Shown here in pieces: positions 30,226 to 40,122 of a stretch of DNA of 50,190 bases. Where the stretch lies: positions 1 to 50,190 of the forward strand of contig CAILCX010000093.1 of the NCBI GenBank assembly GCA_903832775.1. The letters are read 5' to 3'. The notes under the pieces are model-generated. The model searched no databases, was not told the DNA's origin, and saw only the letters and a list, made by a program, of their open reading frames with translations. Positions within the stretch are counted from its first letter, which is position 1, and every line of letters begins with the position of its first letter. The stretch is from an uncultured Methylobacter sp. (GTDB lineage: Bacteria; Pseudomonadota; Gammaproteobacteria; Methylococcales; Methylomonadaceae). A program made the translations under genes and the position numbers.

Positions 30226-31473
30226 ATGAAACCCATCGAATTCACCCACTTATCCAAACTTAATGATCTTTACCCAAAGAAGACTGTTATTTTAGCCAAT
30301 GGTGCTAAGTTTGTTTATCTCGACCTACCTCAAAAAGATAAACTAAATGCAGCTAATGTACTTTACCTCCATATCAACCGCGATACTCTAAAATGTTACA
30401 TTGGCATCACTATCATGAAAGCTGGAGATCGGTGGGGTGCAGGCACTCCATATCGAAATAACCGCCACTTTGGCAACGCCATTCAGGCTCACGGCTGGGA
30501 AAAATTTGAATCTTACATACTTGCTTTTGCAGAAAATAGAGAAGCTCTAAATATTGCTGAGGCTCAAGCAATCGCTGCTGCTGGTGGGCACAAATCGAAA
30601 TTCACATATAACATCTCACCAGGTGGTGACATAGTTGCTGAGAATGACAAGGCTATCGTCGGTATATTTCTCCCCACAGGTAAAGTATTTGATTTCAAAA
30701 GTGGCGCAGATGCAGCTCGCAAACTTGGATTAGGTAGCGTTGATTACCCGATGAACGTCGCGAGAGGTGAAATGTTGTCTGTAAAAGACTGGTGGTTCCG
30801 TTTTAAAGATGATGCGACTTCAATGCCACCAGCATTGTGGGGCGAATCATTGCGATTGCAAAAAATGCGTGAAATCAATTCGAAGCCCCTTGTTGGCATT
30901 AATTATAAAACCAAAGAGGTTCGTTACTTTCCAACACAGCAAGTAGCAGCTGATGAATTAGGTGTCAATCAGTCTGAGGTCTGTGCTGTTGCAAGTGGCA
31001 ATTCACATTCAACAGGTGGTTGGTGGTTCAGGTATGAAGAAGATAAAGATAGGCCCATGCCAACTTTATTTGGAACATTAGCAACTAGGCAGAAACGTGA
31101 TAAAAAGGTTTATGCGGTTCATTTGAAGACAGGTATGAAACACGAATTCCCCAATTGCACTTTAGCAGATCATAACTTGGAAATTCATGTGGGAGCAGCG
31201 GCATCTGTTGCTTCTGGAGGAAGAGTATCTTCACATGACTGGTGGTTCACTTACGACCCAAGCCAAAAACCACCAAATGCCTATAAGTGGGATCTTGTTG
31301 CAATAGCAAGATCTAAAGCTGTAATTGCCGAGAACATCGAGGATGGGAGCTTGCTAAGATTTGATAGCGCTAAGTCAGCAGCTGAAGCCCTTAGCATAAG
31401 TCGTTCAATGATTAACATGATAATTAAGGGAAAGCGCAAGTCGGCCAAAGGTTACACATTCCGAGAGGCATAA
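30226..31473 (+). CDS. Free-standing GIY-YIG nuclease-like protein with four C-terminal repeats
   Basis: The 415-residue protein begins with a GIY-YIG-like domain (about 40-125): VLYLHINRDTLKCYIGIT, an Arg in RWGAGTPYR, and a likely metal-binding Glu in NIAEAQA, ending with YNISPGG. Four related segments of about 50-60 residues follow. Each starts like K-x-V-x-x-(hydrophobic) with T/D-G and an F, then an Ala-rich helical pair, and three end in WWFRF, WWFRY or WWFTY; the fourth ends in GYTFREA. They resemble NUMOD/HTH repeats of homing endonucleases. ATG 30226 is chosen over TTG 30220. A TTGACA lies at 30195-30200. No intron or disrupted gene is visible. Confidence 0.72.
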   Translation: MKPIEFTHLSKLNDLYPKKTVILANGAKFVYLDLPQKDKLNAANVLYLHINRDTLKCYIGITIMKAGDRWGAGTPYRNNRHFGNAIQAHGWEKFESYILAFAENREALNIAEAQAIAAAGGHKSKFTYNISPGGDIVAENDKAIVGIFLPTGKVFDFKSGADAARKLGLGSVDYPMNVARGEMLSVKDWWFRFKDDATSMPPALWGESLRLQKMREINSKPLVGINYKTKEVRYFPTQQVAADELGVNQSEVCAVASGNSHSTGGWWFRYEEDKDRPMPTLFGTLATRQKRDKKVYAVHLKTGMKHEFPNCTLADHNLEIHVGAAASVASGGRVSSHDWWFTYDPSQKPPNAYKWDLVAIARSKAVIAENIEDGSLLRFDSAKSAAEALSISRSMINMIIKGKRKSAKGYTFREA

Positions 31474-31715
31474 AATAAATGTGATAATAGGCAATGTGGG
31501 TTAACACTGTATGACGGATTTGCCGTTTTGGAATGCTTCATTGGCGGTTTGCTATCGCGAAACCGTAGGTTACTTAATTTATAAAGTGATTCGAGGCGTA
31601 TTGCACTCATCAGACGCTGAATTTACTTAATCAATAAATGCCAAGTTCTGCTTAAACTCTAAAATCAGCCTTGGCTGTTAAGATGTTTTTTCGCTTACTT
31701 GTAAGGTTTTTTCGT

Positions 31716-31866
31716 GTGCTTCCAGCGTTCCACTGCACGCTTGGGGCGTTGACTCGTACGTAAAAGTCTCACCCTAAAAACTGATCGTTTGCAGGCCATA
31801 TCTGGCGTGACCTACAGCGTTTTTCCACCAGTCTTGGAAGCGTGCACTTGGAACGCTCCAACGCAC
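31716..31866. repeat. Imperfect inverted repeat, arms about 27-30 bp
   Basis: The left arm (31716-31742) contains AGCGTTCCACTGCACGCTT. The right arm (31838-31866) contains AAGCGTGCACTTGGAACGCT, its near reverse complement with one extra base. The spacer is about 95 bp. Flanking bases also match in part. It looks like two opposed copies of a dispersed intergenic repeat. Confidence 0.6.
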
Positions 31867-32066
31867 GTAAATATCGTAAGAGCAGTAATAATGAGTTTGT
31901 TATAGGATGACTTTAGCTTAAGCCGGTCAATTATTGGGTTTTGGCGGAATAGTTTTGTTTGATTTATGCAATAAGGTGGAATCTCTAGGGGCGCTGATAG
32001 CGTAGCCATCTCGCTTCATCCAGACTTATCTACTTCGATTTAATTTGATAGCTAGAGTAGAGAGGC

Positions 32067-32106
32067 GCGGAAACCATCGCATAAGGTATCGATGATGGGT
32101 TTCCGC
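32067..32106. repeat. Long hairpin downstream of rsgA
   Basis: GCGGAAACCATC pairs with GATGGGTTTCCGC with one bulged G. There is no T-run, so it is more likely a repeat-type or processing hairpin than a classic terminator. Confidence 0.5.
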
Positions 32107-32161
32107 TATCGTCCCTAAACTACGCTCTGTAATTCAAACGCAGGTTTGAACTTCAATGCAT

Positions 32162-33046
32162 TTACATTGCCGTAGGCATTTTCTCCCTGAGCTTTAAAAA
32201 TCGTTGATAACGGGTCATGGAAATAGCTCCACTTTCAGCCGCCGGACGCACTGCGCAACCTTTATCTACTAGATGACGACAGTTATTAAATTGACACTGA
32301 TCAATCAAGGGCTGAAATTCCCGGTAGCCGTAAGCCAATTGTTGCTCGGATAATCCTGCCAGGCCAAAAATGGCCACGCCGGGACTGTCAATCAAATCAC
32401 CGCCTTGTTCCATGTGATACAAGGTTGCGGCGGTGGTGGTATGGCGACCATGCTTGGTGGTTTCGGAAATGGTATTGGTTTTTAAGTCTTTATCGGGAAT
32501 GATCGCATTAGTCAGCGAGGACTTACCGACACCGGATTGCCCGGCTAAAATGCTGACTTGATCTTTAAGAGCTTGCTTAAGTTCGTCCAAACCCGCAGCC
32601 GCGGTGGCGCTAACCCGATAGAGTGAGTAACCTAGATTGATGTAATCTTGAAGCTCTTTTTCTATGACCTCAGCTTGCGGCAGATCGGTTTTATTGAGCA
32701 CTAACGCTGCATCGATATTGCGATTTTCACAAATGGCCAGATATTGATCCAGCAGTAAAAAATCGCAGTAAGGTTCCACGGCAAACACCACAAACACGGT
32801 GTCGATATTGGCGGCAACCGGACGCACTTTGCCGTTTCTGGACGGTCGCATTAATAACGAGCGTCGGGGTAGGATTTCTTCTATACGGCCTTGATCGGGT
32901 GAAGATTGCGTCCATAAAACCCGGTCGCCGACTGCGACGGTTTCAAGTCGTCGCAAGGTTTGGCAAAGCACGATTTTATTGTCATGTTCAACAGCAATGC
33001 CCTGGCCTAAATGGGAGATAACCAGGCCTTCGAGCAACTCAGACAC
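32162..33046 (-). CDS. rsgA: Ribosome small-subunit biogenesis GTPase RsgA
   Basis: RsgA is a circularly permuted GTPase that acts in late 30S maturation. The 294 residues have an N-terminal OB fold, then G4 NKTD (118-121) before G1 GQSGVGKSS (169-177) and G3 DSPG (220-223), the permuted order that defines the family. A zinc site follows (C251, C256, H258, C264). It overlaps the end of the upstream protease gene by 8 nt, so the pair is co-transcribed. orn lies divergently nearby, a common neighbour of rsgA. Confidence 0.96.
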   Translation of the reverse strand: MSELLEGLVISHLGQGIAVEHDNKIVLCQTLRRLETVAVGDRVLWTQSSPDQGRIEEILPRRSLLMRPSRNGKVRPVAANIDTVFVVFAVEPYCDFLLLDQYLAICENRNIDAALVLNKTDLPQAEVIEKELQDYINLGYSLYRVSATAAAGLDELKQALKDQVSILAGQSGVGKSSLTNAIIPDKDLKTNTISETTKHGRHTTTAATLYHMEQGGDLIDSPGVAIFGLAGLSEQQLAYGYREFQPLIDQCQFNNCRHLVDKGCAVRPAAESGAISMTRYQRFLKLREKMPTAM

Positions 33047-34286
33047 GTATTTTGGATTCTAAATTGGCAATACGAATTGCTGCAGGCGGGTGACTGTAAT
33101 GGAACGCAGAATATAAAGGGTCCGGCGTTAAGGTGCTGGCGTTTTCTTCATAAAGTTTAACCAGTGAGCTGATCAGCTTTTCGGCTTTGGCATGGTTGGA
33201 GGCAAAATCATCGGCTTCAAATTCAAATTTGCGTTGAAAAAAGGCGCTGATTGGTTGCATAAAAAAAGTAAACGGTGAAGATACGAGCATAAATAACAAT
33301 AATGCCGCTGCATGTGACGGCAGTTTTACGCCCAGTCCGGTGTAAAACCAATCCTGATCAATCAGCCAACCCAAAACCGCAAAACTGATCAGCGTCATGA
33401 TGGCGGTAGCAATCAGCATTTTAATGGTGTGTTTGCATTTAAAATGCCCCAGTTCGTGCGCCAAAATCGCTTCCAGTTCTTCATCTTCCAAAGAGTTGAT
33501 CAAAGTATCGTAAAACACGATGCGTTTGTTGTTACCCAAGCCGGTAAAGTAAGCGTTGCCATGACCTGAACGCTTGGAACCGTCCATGATAAAAATACCC
33601 TGACTGTTAAAACCGCAACGGGCCAGCAAATCCTGAATACGATGTTTTAAAGAACCGTCTTCCATCGGGGTGAACTTATTAAATAACGGTGCGATAACGG
33701 TAGGGAACAGCCAGCTCATCAACAAGGAAAAACTCATCAAGATGCCCCAGGCCCATAACCACCATAAGGAACCGATGCTGTCCATGACCCAGAGAATCAA
33801 AGCCAGCAAAGGCAGGCCGATAGCCGCTCCCAAAGCCAGTTGCAATAACTGGTCTTTAATGAATTGTTGTTTGGTACTTTTGTTAAAGCCGAATTTTTCT
33901 TCGATTACAAAGGTTTGGTAGACACTGGTCGGGATGTCAACCAAAGTCATCACTAAAAAAACACTGGCGACTGCAATCAAACCGGCCAGCAATGGATTGG
34001 CAATTGAGGAGGTCCAAAATTCAAAGGCAAGATTAATGCCGCCGCCGATGGTCAGAAGCAATAGAATCACAACGCCGAGAATACTGTCTATATTGCCGAT
34101 TCTACTTTTTTCCAGGGTGTAATCGGCGGCTTTCTGGTGCGCTTCAAGCGACACGGTGTCTTTAAACGCGACAGGCACGTCGGGGCGGTGCTTGGCAACA
34201 TAAGCGGCGTGTCTTTTGGCCAGCCAAAATTCAACCGAAAAGGAAAGAGTTAAGGCGAATAAAAAAATGAGGGTAAAGCTATTCAT
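33039..34286 (-). CDS. M48 family metalloprotease, Ste24/CAAX protease 1-like
   Basis: The 415-residue membrane protein has about seven hydrophobic helices. The zinc motif HELGH is at 277-281, and a downstream zinc-ligand Glu sits in FEFEADDFA (about 355). The N-terminal Ste24-type domain (DIPTSVYQTFVIEEKFGF) distinguishes it from the shorter HtpX. Bacterial members probably degrade or trim membrane proteins; no CAAX protein substrate is known here. It is linked to rsgA, as in other gammaproteobacteria. Confidence 0.92.
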   Translation of the reverse strand: MNSFTLIFLFALTLSFSVEFWLAKRHAAYVAKHRPDVPVAFKDTVSLEAHQKAADYTLEKSRIGNIDSILGVVILLLLTIGGGINLAFEFWTSSIANPLLAGLIAVASVFLVMTLVDIPTSVYQTFVIEEKFGFNKSTKQQFIKDQLLQLALGAAIGLPLLALILWVMDSIGSLWWLWAWGILMSFSLLMSWLFPTVIAPLFNKFTPMEDGSLKHRIQDLLARCGFNSQGIFIMDGSKRSGHGNAYFTGLGNNKRIVFYDTLINSLEDEELEAILAHELGHFKCKHTIKMLIATAIMTLISFAVLGWLIDQDWFYTGLGVKLPSHAAALLLFMLVSSPFTFFMQPISAFFQRKFEFEADDFASNHAKAEKLISSLVKLYEENASTLTPDPLYSAFHYSHPPAAIRIANLESKIRV

Positions 34287-34374
34287 GAGCTGATTTCTTT
34301 AAAGTTTAAGAGTTAGACGTTCCAATTCGCCAATGCTACACTAACCGCCACCTTGAACACAACGGAATCAATAA

Positions 34375-34920
34375 ATGGCACAGGACATATCGCATCTTAT
34401 CTGGATAGATCTCGAAATGACCGGACTAGACCCGGACAACGATGTCATTATCGAGATAGCGACGATTATTACTGATAATGACTTGAACATTCTGGCACAA
34501 GGGCCAGTATTGGCCGTGCGTCAGGCGGATGACACGCTGGCTAAAATGGATGACTGGAATCAGAAGCATCATGGTGAATCTGGCTTAGTAACACGTGTTA
34601 AAGCGTCAACTATTGATGCCAACGTAGCTGAACGCTTAACCCTTGAATTTTTAGAGCAGTGGGTTCCTGCAAATACTTCGCCGATTTGCGGCAACAGTAT
34701 CGGTCAGGATCGTCGTTTTTTGTATCGCTATATGCCCAAACTCGAAGCGTATTTTCATTATCGTAATATCGATGTTTCCACTGTTAAGGAATTGGCTGCC
34801 AGATGGGCGCCTCAGGTAAAGGACGGCTTTAAAAAAGCATCAACGCATCAGGCGCTGGAAGATATTATCGAATCCATTGAAGAACTGCGTTATTACCGTG
34901 AGCACTTCATTAAGTTCTAA
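34375..34920 (+). CDS. orn: Oligoribonuclease
   Basis: Orn is a DEDDh 3'-5' exonuclease that finishes degradation of 2-5 nt RNAs and removes pGpG made from c-di-GMP, which ties in with the GGDEF-EAL protein at 43.9 kb. It has 181 residues, with the exonuclease I motif [10 protein letters not shown] near the start, [16 protein letters not shown] in the middle, and H-x4-D in STHQALEDI. It is divergent from the protease gene, and crcB begins 3 nt after its stop. Confidence 0.97.
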   Translation: MAQDISHLIWIDLEMTGLDPDNDVIIEIATIITDNDLNILAQGPVLAVRQADDTLAKMDDWNQKHHGESGLVTRVKASTIDANVAERLTLEFLEQWVPANTSPICGNSIGQDRRFLYRYMPKLEAYFHYRNIDVSTVKELAARWAPQVKDGFKKASTHQALEDIIESIEELRYYREHFIKF

Positions 34921-34923
34921 CGT

Positions 34924-35631
34924 ATGAATCAAATTATTGCGATTGCTCTGGGTGGCTCGTTTGGTGCTGTCATTCGATTTCTGGTTTCTTCGGGGATTTA
35001 TCAGTGGCTGGGGCGTGGCTTTCCGTATGGAACTTTAGTCGTCAATGTGATGGGTTCTTTTATGCTCGGTTTGCTGACCGAATCGCTGATGATGCAACGC
35101 ATCACCAGTACCTTTGAATATCGGGCCGCCATCCTGGTCGGCTTTATTGGCGCATTTACAACTTTCTCTACGTTCTCTTTGGAAACTTTTTATTTAATTG
35201 AGCAAGGCCAGTTAAGCAAAGCGGCATTGAATATCTTTAGCAGCGTCAGTGCTTGTGTCTTTGCCATCTGGATCGGCTTGCTGTGCGGCCGGGGATTGTT
35301 TTATTATTCAGAGGGTGTATTTCAGTGGTCTGGCGGCATTATTCCTTATGCCTTGATGACCATTAACGCCTTGGGCGCTTTTTTGATCAGTATCATAGCC
35401 ACTGTTTTGTTGCAAAAAGTGTCGCTTTCCGTGGAATACCGTGTTGTCCTGACCGTGATTTTGGTCGGCGTTTTCTTAACCCTGTCTGGATTGTATCTAC
35501 TGTTGTTTTTGGTAGAAAAAGGTTATTCATTCGATACACATCTGAACCTGATGCTCGGCACTTTTGTCAGCAATGGCCTGCTTTGCATTTTTGTGATCTG
35601 GATGGGCTTGTTGGTAGGGAAGCAGGTTTAA
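34924..35631 (+). CDS. crcB: Double-domain CrcB/Fluc fluoride channel homologue
   Basis: The protein has 235 residues, about twice the usual 120-130. Residues 1-122 form a canonical Fluc: GGSFGAVIRF, the pore Asn41 in VNVMGSF, and GAFTTFSTFSLET with the Phe box F81 and F84. Residues 131-233 repeat it: FQWSGGIIPY matches YQWLGRGFPY, Asn148 in INALGAF matches Asn41, EYRVVL matches EYRAAI, and FVIWMGLLVGK matches FAIWIGLLCGR. In repeat 2 the Phe box is replaced (L187, L190). Repeat 2 lacks its own first helix, so seven helices are expected in total, which inverts the second repeat. It lies between orn and serS in one operon. Confidence 0.88.
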   Translation: MNQIIAIALGGSFGAVIRFLVSSGIYQWLGRGFPYGTLVVNVMGSFMLGLLTESLMMQRITSTFEYRAAILVGFIGAFTTFSTFSLETFYLIEQGQLSKAALNIFSSVSACVFAIWIGLLCGRGLFYYSEGVFQWSGGIIPYALMTINALGAFLISIIATVLLQKVSLSVEYRVVLTVILVGVFLTLSGLYLLLFLVEKGYSFDTHLNLMLGTFVSNGLLCIFVIWMGLLVGKQV

Positions 35632-35663
35632 CCCTTTCCCACATATCTATTTTTTAATTTTAA

Positions 35664-36950
<1,287 letters not shown>

Positions 36951-36977
36951 CTAAAGTCTTACTTGAGTTTATCGCGC

Positions 36978-37073
36978 TTAAATAACCGAACTTAATTTAA
37001 TCAACAATGCTGCAATCAGGGCGGTTTGCAGCACACCGACACCCACTACCCAGCCCACTAATTCGGCTTTATT
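36978..37073 (-). pseudogene. Remnant of a small membrane-protein gene, 3' end only
   Basis: In this minus frame about 31 codons read as AELVGWVVGVGVLQTALIAA and then LLIKLSSVI before TAA. A stop (TAA) lies just upstream, so no start remains. The hydrophobic tail resembles the C-terminal helix of DUF1640/CCDC90-like coiled-coil membrane proteins, as far as I can tell by eye. It abuts the UDG stop codon, suggesting a deletion joined the two. Confidence 0.35.
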
Positions 37074-37707
37074 TTAAAAGAAAAGAAATGGTACGAAATA
37101 CCTCAGCAAACATCTCATGGGTTAGTCGTTTAGTCTGCACGTTGTAGCGACTGCTGTGATAAGAATCAACCAGCGTTCGGCCTTCCGGCAACACATGTTG
37201 TGCATTATGGGTAAACTTGGAGGTGCTTTGTTTTAATCCGTAGGCTTTTAATACCGCCTGATGGGCAACCAAACCTAAAGCCAGGATGACTGCCTGTTCC
37301 GGGAGGGTTTTTAGTTCTGCTGCCAAGTATTCATTGCATTGCTTGATTTCATCGGTAGTCGGTTTGTTTTGTGGTGGCAGGCATTTAACTGCATTGGTGA
37401 TCCGGCAGTTCTTAAGCATCAGGCCATCGGTCAAGGATTCGGATTTTATCTGATTACTGTATCCAAACTCGTAAAGCGCTTCATACAACAGTAACCCTGC
37501 ATAATCGCCGGTAAACGGCCTGCCGGTGGCATTGGCGCCATGCATTCCTGGCGCCAATCCGACTATGAGTAATTGGGCCTGACTATCGCCAAACGGTGCA
37601 ACCGGGCGGGCATGATAATCCGGATGCTTTTGTTTAACCTCGCATAGAAACTCATCCAGCCGTATACACTGTCGGCAATTTTGATCAAATAGCGGTTTTG
37701 AATACAT
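37069..37707 (-). CDS. Uracil-DNA glycosylase superfamily protein, family 5-like
   Basis: It is a 212-residue base-excision repair enzyme. Motif 1 is GLAPGMHGANATGRPFTGD (50-68), as in the Fe-S UDGb group, and motif 2 is SYHSSRYNVQT (182-192). Cysteines C11, C14, C109 and C124 have the pattern expected to bind a 4Fe-4S cluster. In motif 2 the common HPSP is HSSR, a variant I recall as usual in gammaproteobacterial members. It lies downstream of a GIY-YIG gene (30-nt gap) on the same strand. Substrate range (U, hypoxanthine, others) cannot be told. Confidence 0.85.
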   Translation of the reverse strand: MYSKPLFDQNCRQCIRLDEFLCEVKQKHPDYHARPVAPFGDSQAQLLIVGLAPGMHGANATGRPFTGDYAGLLLYEALYEFGYSNQIKSESLTDGLMLKNCRITNAVKCLPPQNKPTTDEIKQCNEYLAAELKTLPEQAVILALGLVAHQAVLKAYGLKQSTSKFTHNAQHVLPEGRTLVDSYHSSRYNVQTKRLTHEMFAEVFRTISFLLK

Positions 37708-37737
37708 GTTTTATTCACTTGATTGTTAATGCTGACT

Positions 37738-38022
37738 TTAGTGGTTTATTTGCAATGAGAAATTTTGTACCTGATTTCCTTCAGAAGCCAGCAATTGCAA
37801 TTTCTCCAGTCTGGGCAATTTTTTTATGGCGATTTCGCGTTTGCTGGCTGAACTCCGGTCATGGCCGATCTCAACATAAACTAGCTGTTTGGGTTGTCTT
37901 CCACGAAAATATTTGGCGCCCTGTCTTTCTGCATGCTGACTAAAGCGCCGCGCAACATCAACGGTAATGCCGGTATAAAGCGTCTCGTCACTACAAAGGA
38001 TGATGTAAACCTGCCAAGTCAT
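37738..38022 (-). CDS. Small GIY-YIG nuclease domain protein (YhbQ/UPF0213-like)
   Basis: At 94 residues it is a single GIY-YIG domain: VYIILCSDETLYTGIT at the start, Arg in VARRFSQH, and a Glu in SKREIAIKKL, with LVYVE between. Family members are small endonuclease-like proteins; YhbQ cleaves DNA in vitro and is linked to repair. It starts 15 nt after the P-type ATPase stop. The UDG gene follows, so a repair role would fit, but that is inference. Confidence 0.85.
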   Translation of the reverse strand: MTWQVYIILCSDETLYTGITVDVARRFSQHAERQGAKYFRGRQPKQLVYVEIGHDRSSASKREIAIKKLPRLEKLQLLASEGNQVQNFSLQINH

Positions 38023-38037
38023 TTTGTTACTCGATCG

Positions 38038-39984
38038 TTAAAAATCTGAAAGAGATTTAGGCGGAAGCGCAGCGCGCAAGGCATTCAACACAGCAAATAC
38101 ATCGATGATTTCCTGGGTAATGGCCCCCGCTACAGGCGACAAATAACCCAAACCGGCAAATATCATACCGACTAAACTGAGCAACATGCCGCCCACTGCG
38201 CTTTGCAAAGCGATTTTTCGCATGCGTTCGCCAATATGAAACAACTCATCCACTTTTAATAAGGAGCTATCCATGATTACCGCATCTGCCGATTCACCGG
38301 TAATGTCACTATTTTGCCCAAAGGCTATACCGATTGTTGCAGCGGTTAGGGAAGGCGCATCGTTTATGCCATCACCCAGAAATATGGTTTTTGCAAGCTT
38401 TGTTTCAGCGCGCACCAATTCCAGTTTTTGCTCCGGGCTTTGACTAAAATAAACATGCTTAATACCAACTTTCTCGGCTAGATAACGGACTTCTGATTCC
38501 CGGTCCCCGGAAACCAGCATGACTTTGTCAAACAGATGGCTGGGGCGCAAATGATTAATGAAGGAGGAACTATCAGTACGTACTTCATCCCGAAACTGCA
38601 AGGTAGCGGCGTAAGTTTCATCAACCAAGACTACGCATTCCAGGCCTCCGGTGACTTGAGGAAGCACATCTACAACTCCGGGATGCAGTTCAAGAAACTT
38701 TTTACGGCTGGTAATCTGAATTTGCTTGCCGGCCACATTACCTTTAAGTCCGGCACCCGGCAATTCGGTAATTTGGGTGACATTTAATAAGCTTAAGTTG
38801 GCTTTTTCTGCCGCTTGAACAATTGCACTGGAAAGCGGATGCTTGGAATAACGCTCTAAACTGGAAATTAAAACTAACACGTCCTGCTCATTATGACTGA
38901 CTCCCGGAATAAGTGCAGTCAATACCGGTCGGCCATAAGTTAAGGTGCCAGTTTTATCAAAAATCGCGGTTCGACAAGTGCCGATGGTTTCCAGAATGGC
39001 CGGATTTTTGATGATAATTTCACGTCGCGCTGCCAGAGAAATTGAGCTGATAATGGTAACCGGTATGCCAATCAGCAGAGGGCAGGGCGTGGCGACAACC
39101 AGTACCGCAAGAAAACGAACCACATCATTGCTCACCACCCAGGCTGCCAAGGCAATGATGACCGCTATCGGTGTGTACAGCGCCCCTAGTTGATCGCCCA
39201 AGCGTCTGATGTTAGGGCGATATTGTTCAGATGAGCGCATCACTTCCATAATCTTGGCATAACGTGAATCGACTGACAGTTTGTCGGCGCGAATGGTCAA
39301 CGCCGAATCGCCATTAATAGCGCCGGACATGACCAGCGAGCCACTGGTTTTGGACATCATATACGGTTCGCCAGTCAGATAGGATTCATCCATAGTGCCT
39401 GAACCTTCAAGCACAGTACCATCTACCGGGCAAATTTCGTGGGGTAATATCAACAAGGTGTCGCCAATATTAACCTGTTCCGTGGTGATGTCGATTAACT
39501 GCTTGTCCGTTTGCCTATGGGCAACTGATGGCATTCGCTTTGCCAGTGCTTCAAGCACAGAAGAAGCTTTGCGCACCGCATAGTGTTCAAGTGCAGCACC
39601 ACCAGACAGCATCAAAACCACCAAGCTTCCGGCCAGATATTCATCCAGCAACACCGCAGTGACGATGGAGATACCTGCAAGCAAATCGGAACCAAAGTTT
39701 CCCTGGAATAATTTTTCGATGAGCTGAAAAACCAGAGGAATGCCGCCCAACGCCAAAACCATAAGTAATGGCACTTGCATCAATGAAGTAGAAAATCCAA
39801 AGTGGCCCTGATATAAACTTGAAATTGCTGAGGCCAAGTTTGTATTAATATCCAGTGTATAAAGTTCGTGGCCTGTATCCAAGGCATACTTTAACAGCAG
39901 GTAGCCGCCAATGCCGAGCACACTTAAAATGGCAATAATATTTTCAGTGCTTGAATGTGCGATTGTTGATTTCTTGTCTGTCAT
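38038..39984 (-). CDS. P1B-5-type heavy-metal translocating P-type ATPase
   Basis: The 648-residue inner-membrane pump has TGEP (204-207), the phosphorylated Asp in DKTGTLT (343-349), an HP motif (H382) and GDGIND (537-542). The membrane metal site is TPCP (299-302) rather than CPC, and QEIID (624-628) lies in a late helix; together these are the marks of the P1B-5 group (Nia-like, Ni/Fe). There is no N-terminal metal-binding domain or C-terminal hemerythrin domain. I start at MTDKK; the upstream ATG at 40074 lies in the terminator hairpin of the carbonic anhydrase gene. The substrate is inferred. Confidence 0.85.
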   Translation of the reverse strand: MTDKKSTIAHSSTENIIAILSVLGIGGYLLLKYALDTGHELYTLDINTNLASAISSLYQGHFGFSTSLMQVPLLMVLALGGIPLVFQLIEKLFQGNFGSDLLAGISIVTAVLLDEYLAGSLVVLMLSGGAALEHYAVRKASSVLEALAKRMPSVAHRQTDKQLIDITTEQVNIGDTLLILPHEICPVDGTVLEGSGTMDESYLTGEPYMMSKTSGSLVMSGAINGDSALTIRADKLSVDSRYAKIMEVMRSSEQYRPNIRRLGDQLGALYTPIAVIIALAAWVVSNDVVRFLAVLVVATPCPLLIGIPVTIISSISLAARREIIIKNPAILETIGTCRTAIFDKTGTLTYGRPVLTALIPGVSHNEQDVLVLISSLERYSKHPLSSAIVQAAEKANLSLLNVTQITELPGAGLKGNVAGKQIQITSRKKFLELHPGVVDVLPQVTGGLECVVLVDETYAATLQFRDEVRTDSSSFINHLRPSHLFDKVMLVSGDRESEVRYLAEKVGIKHVYFSQSPEQKLELVRAETKLAKTIFLGDGINDAPSLTAATIGIAFGQNSDITGESADAVIMDSSLLKVDELFHIGERMRKIALQSAVGGMLLSLVGMIFAGLGYLSPVAGAITQEIIDVFAVLNALRAALPPKSLSDF

Positions 39985-40054
39985 CGTTTTCAGTCTCGAA
40001 AGAAGGTTACGTCCCAGCCTCAGTTGACAGTAGTGATAAGGGTTAGCCAGATCG

Positions 40055-40090
40055 CTACAAAAGACGCGAAGCATAAAAGCTTCGCGCCTT
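40055..40090 (-). terminator. Terminator after the carbonic anhydrase gene
   Basis: On the minus strand CGCGAAGC and GCTTCGCG (40079-40086 and 40065-40072) pair around a TTTTAT loop, followed by TCTTTTG. It lies between the carbonic anhydrase stop and the ATPase start. Confidence 0.75.
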
Positions 40091-40122
40091 CTTTGCTCAA
40101 TAAAATTTTTTACATGATAGCT

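Larger units (their letters stand above)
31474..32160. other. Repeat-rich gap without a gene
   Basis: No supported gene was found. The gap contains an imperfect inverted repeat (31716-31866) and a 12-bp hairpin near the rsgA end (32067-32106). A smaller dyad, CGGTTT...AAACCG, lies near 31550. A 65-codon minus frame (31812-32009) overlaps one repeat arm and looks like a by-product. Confidence 0.55.

Noticed and set aside
31812..32009. 65-codon minus frame near rsgA
   Set aside because: Its N-terminal part is unremarkable and its C-terminal part is translated from the inverted repeat arm.
36978..37073. Complete small membrane-protein gene
   Set aside because: An in-frame stop lies just upstream and there is no usable start codon, so only a remnant is claimed.
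39985..40074. Thirty-residue N-terminal extension of the P-type ATPase
   Set aside because: Its ATG lies in the loop edge of the carbonic anhydrase terminator hairpin and the extra residues are not family-like.
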